Shown one piece after another: positions 8,116-16,753 of a stretch of 64,000 nucleotides of DNA. The notes beneath the pieces were generated by a model that searched no databases, was not told the DNA's origin, and worked only from the letters and a program-made list of their open reading frames with translations. The position numbers were made by a program, and so were the translations under genes. How positions within the stretch are numbered: position 1 is the first letter of the stretch; each line of letters starts with the position of its first letter. Location of the stretch: positions 1-64,000 of the forward strand of contig NZ_JAAIMY010000005.1 in NCBI RefSeq assembly GCF_013300825.1. The letters run 5' to 3'. This stretch comes from Blautia wexlerae. GTDB taxonomy: Bacteria > Bacillota > Clostridia > Lachnospirales > Lachnospiraceae.

Positions 8116-9003
8116 GTGAAACAAAACAAGAGAAGAACGGCTACTGTAGTATATATTTTTATATTTATGTTGACAGTATCCGGCTGTGTCAGAAAAGGAA
8201 AAGAACAGGACAAGGTATATCAGGAAACAGGAATGTTCGAGTGGTCAGAGGAAGCTGTTTGTGAACCGGAGGAGGCACTTTACCTTGCAAAAGAGCTTGG
8301 AATTACCAAGTGGTATCAGGAGACAAATGGAATGACAGAAGTGGAGGCTACAGGAAAATTTGTAAAAGCCTTACACAATAGGAAGATAGAAGTGTATGCA
8401 CTCCTTGGCGCTGTAGAATGGGGATATGAAGAGGATGGAGCAACGCTGTTGGCACATCTGGAAAAAATCGTTCAGTATAATGTACAATCTTCAGAAAAAG
8501 AGAAGTTTGACGGAGTTATGTTGGATATAGAACCGTATATATCGGATTCCTGGAAAGAGAATCCGGAAGAGTATATGGACAGATATATAAGCTGTATGAA
8601 AAAAGGATATAAATTCGCTCAAAAAAATCATCTCCGTACAGCGATTTGTATACCACGGCATTATGACAATCAGGGATTGACGTCAGGGCTTGAAGAACTA
8701 ATAAAAGAGACTTGTGATGAAGTAGCGGTTATGAATTATAGCTGCGGTAATGAAATCGAGGCAATCAGAACAGAGGCTGCGCTTTCTGAAAAATACGGAA
8801 AGGAGTTACATTGCATATTGGAGTTTCAGGAGGTTGGAAAGCATGGTCTTACAGAAAATAAAACTTATCGGAATAAGGGAATCGACAATGCGAAAGAGAC
8901 TTGGGAGAAACTTCAGAAGGAATATAAAAATATAAATGTGACCAGAGATTATCATTGGAGCAGACCCGTAAGAGAGATGTTGGAGGAAAAGAATGCAGAT
9001 TAA
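8116..9003 (+). CDS. Lipoprotein with TIM-barrel glycosidase-like domain
   Basis: A 295-residue lipoprotein. The lipobox LTVSGC places the acylated Cys at about residue 24. The remainder alternates helices and strands as in a TIM barrel, with FDGVMLDIEPY (acidic strand-4-type motif), RTAICIPRH and EVAVMNYSCG. These patterns resemble putative glycoside hydrolases of the GH18-like type, but the family was not identified. The GTG start has GGGAGG upstream. It is the first gene of the polymer cluster and overlaps the VTC gene by 11 bp, which shows translational coupling. It probably acts on the polymer at the outer face of the membrane. Confidence 0.6.
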   Translation: MKQNKRRTATVVYIFIFMLTVSGCVRKGKEQDKVYQETGMFEWSEEAVCEPEEALYLAKELGITKWYQETNGMTEVEATGKFVKALHNRKIEVYALLGAVEWGYEEDGATLLAHLEKIVQYNVQSSEKEKFDGVMLDIEPYISDSWKENPEEYMDRYISCMKKGYKFAQKNHLRTAICIPRHYDNQGLTSGLEELIKETCDEVAVMNYSCGNEIEAIRTEAALSEKYGKELHCILEFQEVGKHGLTENKTYRNKGIDNAKETWEKLQKEYKNINVTRDYHWSRPVREMLEEKNAD

Positions 9004-9688
9004 AAAGGTGTTTCGTCAGGAAAGAAAATTTCTAATAAGCGGGGAACAGTATTATCGTTTTAGCCGTCAGTTTGCTGAACTATTTAAAGAAGATTCTCAT
9101 AACGGTAAGGATGGATATATGGTACGTTCCCTGTACTTCGATACATTGGGAAACAAAGATTTTGAAGAAAAATTGGCGGGTGTTGAGTGTCGCAGGAAAA
9201 TGCGTCTGCGGATTTACAGTCCTCAAAGTAGGACAGCATTTTTAGAGATGAAACAAAAACAGGGAAGTAATCAGTTGAAGCGTTCCCTGACTATTTCCAG
9301 AGAACATGCTGAAGAATTAATGAAGGGACATTATGAAGTACTTCTTGAATATAGTGATCCTTTCGCAACGGAATGTTATGGTGTTCTTAAGACGAATTGT
9401 TATATACCGAAAGTCATTGTTGAATATAAGAGAATGGCGTTTGTTTTCAAAGAAAATGACACAAGGATTACCTTTGACAGCAATATATCAGCGTCAAAAT
9501 TAACTGGAAGATTTTTGGAAGAATATGCAGGCTGTTTTCCAGTTATACATCCAGGGTGTGTAGTAATGGAGGTGAAATATAACAATTTTCTGTTGGCTTA
9601 TATAAAAAATATTTTGCAAATCAGTAATAAAAGTGAGACGGCAGTCAGTAAATATGCACTTGCCCGTCAGGCAGTTTTTAGATTTTAA
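8993..9688 (+). CDS. VTC-domain protein (polyphosphate polymerase-like)
   Basis: A 231-residue cytoplasmic protein covering a single VTC tunnel domain. The basic and acidic tunnel residues are present in order: RQERKFLIS, VRSLYFDT, RRKMRLRIY, FLEMKQKQ, IVEYKRMAF, RITFDSNI and MEVKYNN. In fungi this domain makes polyphosphate from ATP. Bacterial homologues next to DUF4956 and CotH genes are common but little studied, so the product here is uncertain. It is 15 bp from the DUF4956 gene and overlaps the preceding lipoprotein gene. Confidence 0.88.
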   Translation: MQIKKVFRQERKFLISGEQYYRFSRQFAELFKEDSHNGKDGYMVRSLYFDTLGNKDFEEKLAGVECRRKMRLRIYSPQSRTAFLEMKQKQGSNQLKRSLTISREHAEELMKGHYEVLLEYSDPFATECYGVLKTNCYIPKVIVEYKRMAFVFKENDTRITFDSNISASKLTGRFLEEYAGCFPVIHPGCVVMEVKYNNFLLAYIKNILQISNKSETAVSKYALARQAVFRF

Positions 9689-9703
9689 GGAGGAGAGAGT
9701 TAA

Positions 9704-10381
9704 ATGAGAAGTTTTTTAAATGAATTAATTCAGCAGGTAGAAGTTTTAAGTATGACAGAAATATTAACACAAATTCTTGTTGCTGCGGCGTTGGGATTTG
9801 TGATTTATCTTTCATACTATATGTCACATACAGGTACAATATACAGTCGGAAGTTTAATACAAGCCTCGTTGTACTTGCTGTTCTGACAACAGTAGTTAT
9901 GACGGCAATCGGTAATAACGTGGCGTTATCACTCGGTATGGTAGGTGCTTTGTCAATTGTCCGTTTTAGGACGGCTATCAAGGATTCGAGAGATACGGTA
10001 TATATTTTCTGGACAGTAGTAGTTGGTCTTACATGTGGAGTTGGAGATTACATAACAGCGGGAATCGGTAGTGCAATTGTATTTCTGATACTTCTCGTTC
10101 TTGGCAGAATTAAGAATGAAAGTCGTATGCTTTTGATTGTTCGGGGAGCAAGAAGTACGGATAAAAGAATTATGTCTGTTGTTAGTGAATATTTTTCACG
10201 GAGAATTGATCTGCGAGTTGAAAATACCACCGAACGGACAGTAGAACTGATTTATGAGATTCCACTGAAAATATTTGAGAAAGCAAGCAACCGCGCAGAG
10301 AGTATTGCGGACTGTCTATATGAGATTGAACACGTGGAATATGTGAATGTAGTTGCTCAGGATGATGATATTAGTAACTAA
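9704..10381 (+). CDS. DUF4956 membrane protein
   Basis: A 225-residue protein with about four membrane segments in residues 17-145 and a cytoplasmic alpha/beta tail (MLLIVRGARSTDKRIM and on, ending in a ferredoxin-like pattern). The signature LGMVGALSIVRFRTAIKD is typical of DUF4956. The family almost always sits next to VTC-domain proteins, as here, and may give the VTC protein a membrane channel or anchor. That is inference. The ATG has AGGAGAGAG upstream. Confidence 0.88.
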   Translation: MRSFLNELIQQVEVLSMTEILTQILVAAALGFVIYLSYYMSHTGTIYSRKFNTSLVVLAVLTTVVMTAIGNNVALSLGMVGALSIVRFRTAIKDSRDTVYIFWTVVVGLTCGVGDYITAGIGSAIVFLILLVLGRIKNESRMLLIVRGARSTDKRIMSVVSEYFSRRIDLRVENTTERTVELIYEIPLKIFEKASNRAESIADCLYEIEHVEYVNVVAQDDDISN

Positions 10382-10425
10382 TAGTGTTAGTGTGTCATTC
10401 TTGAAACAGTCAAAGGAGGAATATT

Positions 10426-11973
10426 TTGAAAAACAAATATTGGGTACTGATTATAGCAGCACTTACAGTAATCGGTACGTTTTGGACTCAGACAGAACTG
10501 GGAGGGAAAAAATACAGAACACATCAACATAAAGAATATCTTTCAGTAGAAGATACAATCCCAGATGTACAGGAAGCCATAAATGCGGAACAAATATCAG
10601 AATCTCAGTATAACAGCGAGGCAGTAGACATAGAAAAATTAAAAACGCATTTGCCCGTGGTTAAAATAGAAACCTCTGAAGAAATTCCTGGAGTGCCATA
10701 TTATGAAGAAGGATATTCACATAGAAAATATACGACTACGTCAGAAGGAGAAAGTGAACTTGCCGCAACGATGCAGATTATTGACAATCTGGATACATAT
10801 AATACGGTCAATGACAAACCCGCAGTTAGTACAAGTATAAGAATAAGAGTCCGGGGAAATACCTCGAGATGGTTTGATAAAAAATCTTACGCTGTTACGA
10901 CAGTAGATGGAGATGGTACTGAGCAGGATAGAAGGATAATGGGCATGGAGGCGGCACATGACTGGGTACTCCACGGCCCATTTTTAGATAAAACTCTGAT
11001 GCGTAATTATATGGCTATGAATTTTTCTGGTGAGCTTATGGATTTTGCACCAGATGTCAGATTTTGTGAGGTGATTCTGAACGGGGCGTATCAGGGAGTT
11101 TATGTGATGATGGAAACTATCAGCAGGGGTAAAGGAAGAGTGGATATAGCGCGCCCAAACTTAACGAAAAATGTTACAGGCTACATTGTAGAAATTGATA
11201 ATGCTACAAGTCTTCCGGTATCTGCACTGAATAATTTTACAAAATATGTATCTGTACTTAGAAAAGATTCATTTTTTGATCTTGTTTATCCGGGAGAAGA
11301 GCAGATTACACCTGCAATCAAGGACTACATTGAAAAAGATCTTAGCAAATTTGAAAAAGCGTTATATTCTTATGATTACGATACGCTTGCTTATGGATTT
11401 AATAATTATGTCGATATTGAAGAATTTGCTGACTATTTTATTATTGCAGAAGTATTTCTTCAGCATGATACGGGGAATCTGTCTACTTATTTTTATAAAG
11501 ATGTAAATGGAAAAATCAAGCCATGTGTATGGGATTTTAACAATGATCTCGGCAATATAAGTACGGACAACGAAGATGACTTTCATATACGACAGTTTGT
11601 TTCTGTACAGGCACCATGGTTCTGGATGATGATAAAAGATGAGAACTATATCAATTTAATTATTGATAGATATAGGGAATTCCGACAGGGAATATTAAGC
11701 AATGAAAATATTTTGCAGTATATACAGGATGTAACGGAATATCAGGGAGAAGCTGTGGACCGGAATTATGCTGTATGGGGATATAGCTTTAATTCCGAGA
11801 ATCTCGACAGTCGAAACAAGCTTCATCCAGATGAAAGAAATCCGGAAAGCTACGAGGAGGCTGTGGGTCAGATGACGGATGAGCTGATCGGGAGGTTGGA
11901 GTGGTTGGATGAGAATATTGAGGTATTAAAACAATACTGTCATGAATCTGCCGTTAAAAAATTTAACCACTGA
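10426..11973 (+). CDS. CotH kinase family protein
   Basis: A 515-residue protein with an N-terminal membrane anchor (about 5-22) and an external CotH domain. Motifs seen: RGNTSRW, KSYAV, DWVLHGPFLDKTLMRNY, QGVYVMMETI and CVWDFNNDLGN, the last being the metal-binding part of the protein-kinase-like active site. CotH proteins in Bacillus phosphorylate spore-coat proteins, while bacterial homologues beside VTC/DUF4956 have unknown substrates. The start is TTG at 10426, chosen because AAAGGAGGA precedes it. Its position outside the membrane suggests phosphorylation of a surface protein or polymer. Confidence 0.87.
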   Translation: MKNKYWVLIIAALTVIGTFWTQTELGGKKYRTHQHKEYLSVEDTIPDVQEAINAEQISESQYNSEAVDIEKLKTHLPVVKIETSEEIPGVPYYEEGYSHRKYTTTSEGESELAATMQIIDNLDTYNTVNDKPAVSTSIRIRVRGNTSRWFDKKSYAVTTVDGDGTEQDRRIMGMEAAHDWVLHGPFLDKTLMRNYMAMNFSGELMDFAPDVRFCEVILNGAYQGVYVMMETISRGKGRVDIARPNLTKNVTGYIVEIDNATSLPVSALNNFTKYVSVLRKDSFFDLVYPGEEQITPAIKDYIEKDLSKFEKALYSYDYDTLAYGFNNYVDIEEFADYFIIAEVFLQHDTGNLSTYFYKDVNGKIKPCVWDFNNDLGNISTDNEDDFHIRQFVSVQAPWFWMMIKDENYINLIIDRYREFRQGILSNENILQYIQDVTEYQGEAVDRNYAVWGYSFNSENLDSRNKLHPDERNPESYEEAVGQMTDELIGRLEWLDENIEVLKQYCHESAVKKFNH

Positions 11974-12022
11974 TCAGTTTTAACGGAAAAAGATGAGCTG
12001 TTTAAGATTACAGGAGATACAT

Positions 12023-14188
12023 ATGAAAAAGTTTATTATAGCATGTACAGCAGTCATTATAGCGGTGACCTGCTGGATGTTTGTTTCTGACAGGATAGGG
12101 AGTACCCTTAGTTTTAACATGAATAAAGAGGTTAAAACGTTTACAACAGTTTCAGACAAGGAGATTCTTGTAGATACTGGGAACGGAATGGAACCATTTG
12201 AAATACGCGGTGTTGATATGGGAGTGGGAATTCCAGGTCATTTTGCCACGGATTATGCTATTGATAAGGAAACCTATCTGAGATGGTTCCGGATGATTAA
12301 GGATATGGGAGCCAACTGTGTGAGGGTGTACACCCTGTTACAGGATGATTTTTATGATGCTGTCTGGGAATTTAATCATGATAATCCCGATCCACTTTAT
12401 ATTATCCATGGAGTATGGATCGATGATTATGTTCTTTACTCACACAGAGATGCTTACAGCAAAGATTTTCTTAATGAGTTTCTGAGGGATTCCAGGATTC
12501 TGGTGGATATGATACATGGAAATAAGAGGTTTTCACTAGGAGAAGATCTTGGGAGCGGGAGTTATACAAAAGATATTTCTCCATGGGTGTTGGGATATAT
12601 CCTAGGTGTGGAGTGGGAAGATACAACAGTTGCTTTTACGGATCATATGCAGGAGGAAAGGGATTCGTATGAGGGGAAATATATGCGCACGACAGAAGAA
12701 GCAACGCCTTTTGAAACAATGCTTGCGCAGGTAGGGGATAAAATTATAGAATACGAAACGGAAAAATATTCAAGTCAGCGTCTGATTGCTTTTTCTAACT
12801 GGCCAACAACAGATCCGCTTGAGTGGAATCAGACTGTAGAATGGTATTTTAGAAAATTTGAACAGGTGGATGTAGAGCATATAAAAACGACAGATGAGTT
12901 TCTATCAGGACAGTTTGCGTCTTACCATATCTATCCGTATTTCCCGGATTATCTCGGATTCATGGATGTTCTGGGAATGAAGATTGAAAGCAGAGAAGAA
13001 TTTACAGACGAAGACGGGACGTTTAACTCATATAGGGCATATCTGACTGCAATAAACGCACATCATACCATGCCGGTTATTATCTCGGAATATGGAGTTC
13101 CTTCATCGAGAGGAAGAGCGCAGTCGGATCGAAATACAGGGCGTTCACAAGGTGGGATGAGCGAGGAGGAACAAGGAAAAGCACTAGTACAGTGCTACAA
13201 GGATATCATGGCATCAGGGTGCGCAGGATCTGTAGCGTTTACTTGGCAGGATGAATGGTTCAAGCGAACGTGGAACACTATGGCTTATACGGATTTGACA
13301 AAGACGTGTTACTGGAGTGACTATCAGACGAATGAACAGTATTTTGGTATTCTGTCTTTTGATCCGGGTGAAGTAGAGAGTGTCTGCTATGTTGACGGAG
13401 ATGTTTCGGAATGGGAAGAAACAGATATAGTGATGGAGACGGATACCATGTCGCTTAGTTGCAAGTATGATGAAAAATATGTTTATTTCAGAGTTCACAA
13501 AGATGATTTTCACTTTGGAAATGAAACACTTTATGTTCCGATTGATACGACACCAAAATCAGGAAGCACAGCATGCGACGGTATAGCGCCGCTATTTGAA
13601 CAAGAGGCGGATTTTGTACTGATTATTTCGGGGCGGGAGGATACCAAAATTCTTGTACAGGAAAGATATGAAGCGCTAAGAGCGATGTATTCTCAGAGAG
13701 TTTATGGTGAAGACGCATATCTAAATGTCCCTGAAAAAGATACTGGAAAATTTGTTCCGATACATCTGATGCTGCAGGTTGCAAATGATCCAAGTTTTGA
13801 AATCACCCCTGAAGGGTTTGAAAGTGCAGAAACTTTTGATACAGGAACACTTACGTATGGAAATGGGAATCCGGATTCGGCGGATTTCAACTCATTATCT
13901 GATTTTATTGTAAATGGGGATGAGATTGAGATCAGATTACCATGGTCTTTGTTGAACTTCTATAATCCTTCGGAGATGGTGATCCATGATGATTACTATG
14001 AAAATTATGGAATAGAAGGAATAGAAATTTCAGAGATGTATGCCGGTGTAGGGACAGATGCAAATGTGCAGTTTCCTATTAAAATGGGAACGGTTGAATT
14101 GAAAGGATGGGGCACAAATCCCACATGGCATGAACGATTAAAACAAGGATATTACGATCTGCAGGAATTGTGGAAGGATAAGGATTAA
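12023..14188 (+). CDS. Membrane-anchored glycosidase-like protein with CBM9-like module
   Basis: About 721 residues from the ATG at 12023, which has CAGGAG 6 bp upstream. An earlier ATG at 11993 lacks such a site. One N-terminal membrane segment is followed by a TIM-barrel domain (about 40-430) with EIRGVDMGVG, NCVRVYTLL, LGVEWED and VIISEYGVPSSRG. The Glu in the last motif fits a clan GH-A nucleophile. From about 440, YVDGDVSEWEETD begins a beta-sandwich like CBM9/DOMON. Its likely role is cutting or transferring the polymer made by the GT2 at 15326. The exact GH family was not recognised. Confidence 0.65.
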   Translation: MKKFIIACTAVIIAVTCWMFVSDRIGSTLSFNMNKEVKTFTTVSDKEILVDTGNGMEPFEIRGVDMGVGIPGHFATDYAIDKETYLRWFRMIKDMGANCVRVYTLLQDDFYDAVWEFNHDNPDPLYIIHGVWIDDYVLYSHRDAYSKDFLNEFLRDSRILVDMIHGNKRFSLGEDLGSGSYTKDISPWVLGYILGVEWEDTTVAFTDHMQEERDSYEGKYMRTTEEATPFETMLAQVGDKIIEYETEKYSSQRLIAFSNWPTTDPLEWNQTVEWYFRKFEQVDVEHIKTTDEFLSGQFASYHIYPYFPDYLGFMDVLGMKIESREEFTDEDGTFNSYRAYLTAINAHHTMPVIISEYGVPSSRGRAQSDRNTGRSQGGMSEEEQGKALVQCYKDIMASGCAGSVAFTWQDEWFKRTWNTMAYTDLTKTCYWSDYQTNEQYFGILSFDPGEVESVCYVDGDVSEWEETDIVMETDTMSLSCKYDEKYVYFRVHKDDFHFGNETLYVPIDTTPKSGSTACDGIAPLFEQEADFVLIISGREDTKILVQERYEALRAMYSQRVYGEDAYLNVPEKDTGKFVPIHLMLQVANDPSFEITPEGFESAETFDTGTLTYGNGNPDSADFNSLSDFIVNGDEIEIRLPWSLLNFYNPSEMVIHDDYYENYGIEGIEISEMYAGVGTDANVQFPIKMGTVELKGWGTNPTWHERLKQGYYDLQELWKDKD

Positions 14189-14229
14189 ATCCTAAAGGGT
14201 GGTTAATATATGAAAGGGCGATAGTTTTC

Positions 14230-15342
14230 ATGGTATTTCAAGTAAATTTGTTAATTTATTTATATATGGCCATATGTATATGTCTTTTATTGTTTAATTT
14301 GGTTTATTTCGCCAGAGACTTTTTTAAGAGAAAAAGAGATCCTGAAATGGTAAGAAAGTATATGAACAAACTTTGTGAAATGCTTGAAACATCAGGAGTC
14401 GAAAAGATATCCCAAAAAGAAGAAAAATTCTGGACTAGAAAATTGAGCAAAAGCTCTGGACTTATTTTATTCCAACAGGCAGTAGAAGAACTGGAAGCGA
14501 AGGGAAAACAGGAAGATATAGAAAAATGGGTCAGAAATAACAGAGATCTGTTCTATAAGCTCAGTAGTGCTTATATGAAAAAAAGAGGCATGGAGAAAGC
14601 ACTTATGGCATACATCATAGAGCAGCATCATCTGTGTGGTCCGGGAGCCAGAGACCCGTTTGCACTTCAGATGGAATGGCTTGTATCGGATCATTCTATC
14701 TACTGCCGCGAAAATGCACTCTATGCCTTGTATGCTGGCGGACAGCCTGAACACGTGATAAAAGCATATCATATTTTGACTAGAATGCGGATAGAACACA
14801 GCTCAAAAATGGTAACAGATGGCTTGCTTTCTTTTCAAGGAGACAGGGAATTGCTGGCTGAAGAATTATGGAAAAACTGGACTCATTATTCAACATATTA
14901 CAAAATATGTTTTGTAAACTTTTTCCGAATGATATCCGGAAACTTTACCGAACGACTACTTATTGTTCTTAAAGATGAAGAAAATGACAGAGAGCTTCGA
15001 CTGGCAGTAATTCGTTATTTTCGAAAGTATAAGTATGACAAGGCGTGGGAATATCTGTGCTGTCTGGTTGAGGAGTGGCGTGAATCAGATTGGGAATATG
15101 CTGCGCTTAGTGCACTGGCCCTTGAATCGTATCCAGGGAAAAGGACTATAGACGCGTTGAAAAAAGGCTGTGAAAGTCGAAACTGGTATATTCGCTATAA
15201 TAGTGCTCAGTCTCTTGGAAAATTAATTGATCACGAACAAAAAGGAAAGCTCATACAGAACGAAAAAGATATATATGCAAAAGAAATGATGGCATATAAA
15301 TTTATGGGAACGGAGGAAAGTACAGATGATGGATGCGATTAA
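14230..15342 (+). CDS. HEAT-repeat membrane protein
   Basis: A 370-residue protein with one N-terminal membrane segment (about 5-25) and a long, helical, cytoplasmic part. The helical hairpins (REL RLAVIRYFRKYKYDKAWEYL-like, NWYIRYNSAQSLGKL) fit HEAT/armadillo repeats. Such proteins occur directly before processive GT2 synthases in several Firmicutes clusters and may scaffold the synthase. The gene overlaps the GT2 gene by 17 bp, strong evidence for coupled expression. The ribosome site (GAAAGGG) is modest. No enzymatic motif was seen. Confidence 0.65.
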   Translation: MVFQVNLLIYLYMAICICLLLFNLVYFARDFFKRKRDPEMVRKYMNKLCEMLETSGVEKISQKEEKFWTRKLSKSSGLILFQQAVEELEAKGKQEDIEKWVRNNRDLFYKLSSAYMKKRGMEKALMAYIIEQHHLCGPGARDPFALQMEWLVSDHSIYCRENALYALYAGGQPEHVIKAYHILTRMRIEHSSKMVTDGLLSFQGDRELLAEELWKNWTHYSTYYKICFVNFFRMISGNFTERLLIVLKDEENDRELRLAVIRYFRKYKYDKAWEYLCCLVEEWRESDWEYAALSALALESYPGKRTIDALKKGCESRNWYIRYNSAQSLGKLIDHEQKGKLIQNEKDIYAKEMMAYKFMGTEESTDDGCD

Positions 15343-16729
15343 ACTATTTTTGTTTTTTGTTGACGTTTTTTTTGTTATTTATTTGATTGGTTATAGCACT
15401 TTCCTTTTTTTGTCAGTTGTTGTAGGAGCATCGGAACTTTACGAGAAACGAATGGACGAAAAGATGAAAGGAACACTCCGTCATGATTTTTATATTCCCA
15501 TCAGTATAATTGTTCCTGCACACAACGAAGAAATGACAGTTGTAGATACGGTTTTTTCACTTTTGGAACAGGATTATAAACTTTATGAAATTATCGTTGT
15601 AGATGATGGATCAACAGATCGAACAGTAGAATATCTGGTGGATTCTTTCCACATGAAAAGAATAAATAGGCCCATCAGAAAAAGAGTTCACTGCAAGAAG
15701 GAGCAGGCAATTTATGAAACAGTCTATAATGGGATTTCCATTACTTTGGTTCAAAAAGAAAATGGAGGTAAGGCAGACAGCCTGAATATGGGAATTAATA
15801 TATCAAATTATCCATATTTTATTTGTATGGATGCGGATTCGATGTTGCAACGTAATTCTCTTTATGAAATCGCAAAACCGATACTGGAAGATGATAAAGT
15901 AGTAGCCTGTGGCGGGCAGATTGCTGTATCTAATGGTATCCGATTAGTAAAAGGCGAAGTAAGTGACTATAGTATGCCTAAAAAGTTGATCGTAGCAATG
16001 CAGGTGCTTGAATATGAGCGTTCGTTTCTTGCTTCCAGAATCTTTATGAACCGCTATAACGGAAACCTGATTATATCAGGGGCATTTGGCATATTTAAAA
16101 AAGAAACAGTTCTTCTTGCAGGTGGATATGACGATTCCACAATGGGAGAGGATATGGAACTTGTTGTGAAGCTTCATGTTTTCTGCAGATCAAATCATAT
16201 TGATTATTCTATACAGTATGCGCCAGACGCAATCTGCTGGAGCCAGGTACCGAGAAATCTCAAAGATTTGATAAAACAAAGGAGACGATGGCATATCGGG
16301 CTTTTTGAAAGTCTGACAAAGTATAAAAATGCAGTAGGGAAAAAAGAGTACGGACTTTTAGGGGCGGTTTCGTTTCTATATTTTTGGATTTATGAACTGC
16401 TTTCGCCGTATATTGAAGTCTTTGGAATACTGACGATTATCCTTTCATATGTGGTAAATCTGGTTAACGAACCTTTTATGATATTGTTTTTTTTGGTATA
16501 TGCAGCATTTGGGTGCATTCTTACGCTTATATCATTTTTCAGTCGACTGTATATGAGAAAAATGCGCATATCATGGAAGGATGTGTTGAAAGCTATACTT
16601 TTAAGTGGATTTGAACTGATAGGACTGCGATTTATTCTTATGATTGTGAGGATGAACGCGCTGATCGGGTATCGGAAATACAAAGATACATGGGGAACTC
16701 TTGAAAGAAAGAAGCTTAATAGAGAATAG
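15326..16729 (+). CDS. Processive family-2 glycosyltransferase
   Basis: A 467-residue membrane synthase. One membrane segment at the N-terminus leads to a GT-A domain with VDDGST (about 92), MDADS (about 169), MGEDMEL (about 274) and QRRRW (about 317), the D, D, ED, QxxRW set of processive beta-glycan synthases such as BcsA, PgaC and HasA. Three to four membrane segments follow. It builds and probably exports a polysaccharide from nucleotide sugars, with the sugar unknown. No PilZ domain is present, so direct cyclic di-GMP control through the enzyme itself is unlikely. Confidence 0.92.
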   Translation: MMDAIKLFLFFVDVFFVIYLIGYSTFLFLSVVVGASELYEKRMDEKMKGTLRHDFYIPISIIVPAHNEEMTVVDTVFSLLEQDYKLYEIIVVDDGSTDRTVEYLVDSFHMKRINRPIRKRVHCKKEQAIYETVYNGISITLVQKENGGKADSLNMGINISNYPYFICMDADSMLQRNSLYEIAKPILEDDKVVACGGQIAVSNGIRLVKGEVSDYSMPKKLIVAMQVLEYERSFLASRIFMNRYNGNLIISGAFGIFKKETVLLAGGYDDSTMGEDMELVVKLHVFCRSNHIDYSIQYAPDAICWSQVPRNLKDLIKQRRRWHIGLFESLTKYKNAVGKKEYGLLGAVSFLYFWIYELLSPYIEVFGILTIILSYVVNLVNEPFMILFFLVYAAFGCILTLISFFSRLYMRKMRISWKDVLKAILLSGFELIGLRFILMIVRMNALIGYRKYKDTWGTLERKKLNRE

Positions 16730-16753
16730 TATGATATCGGTGGAGAAGGTTAT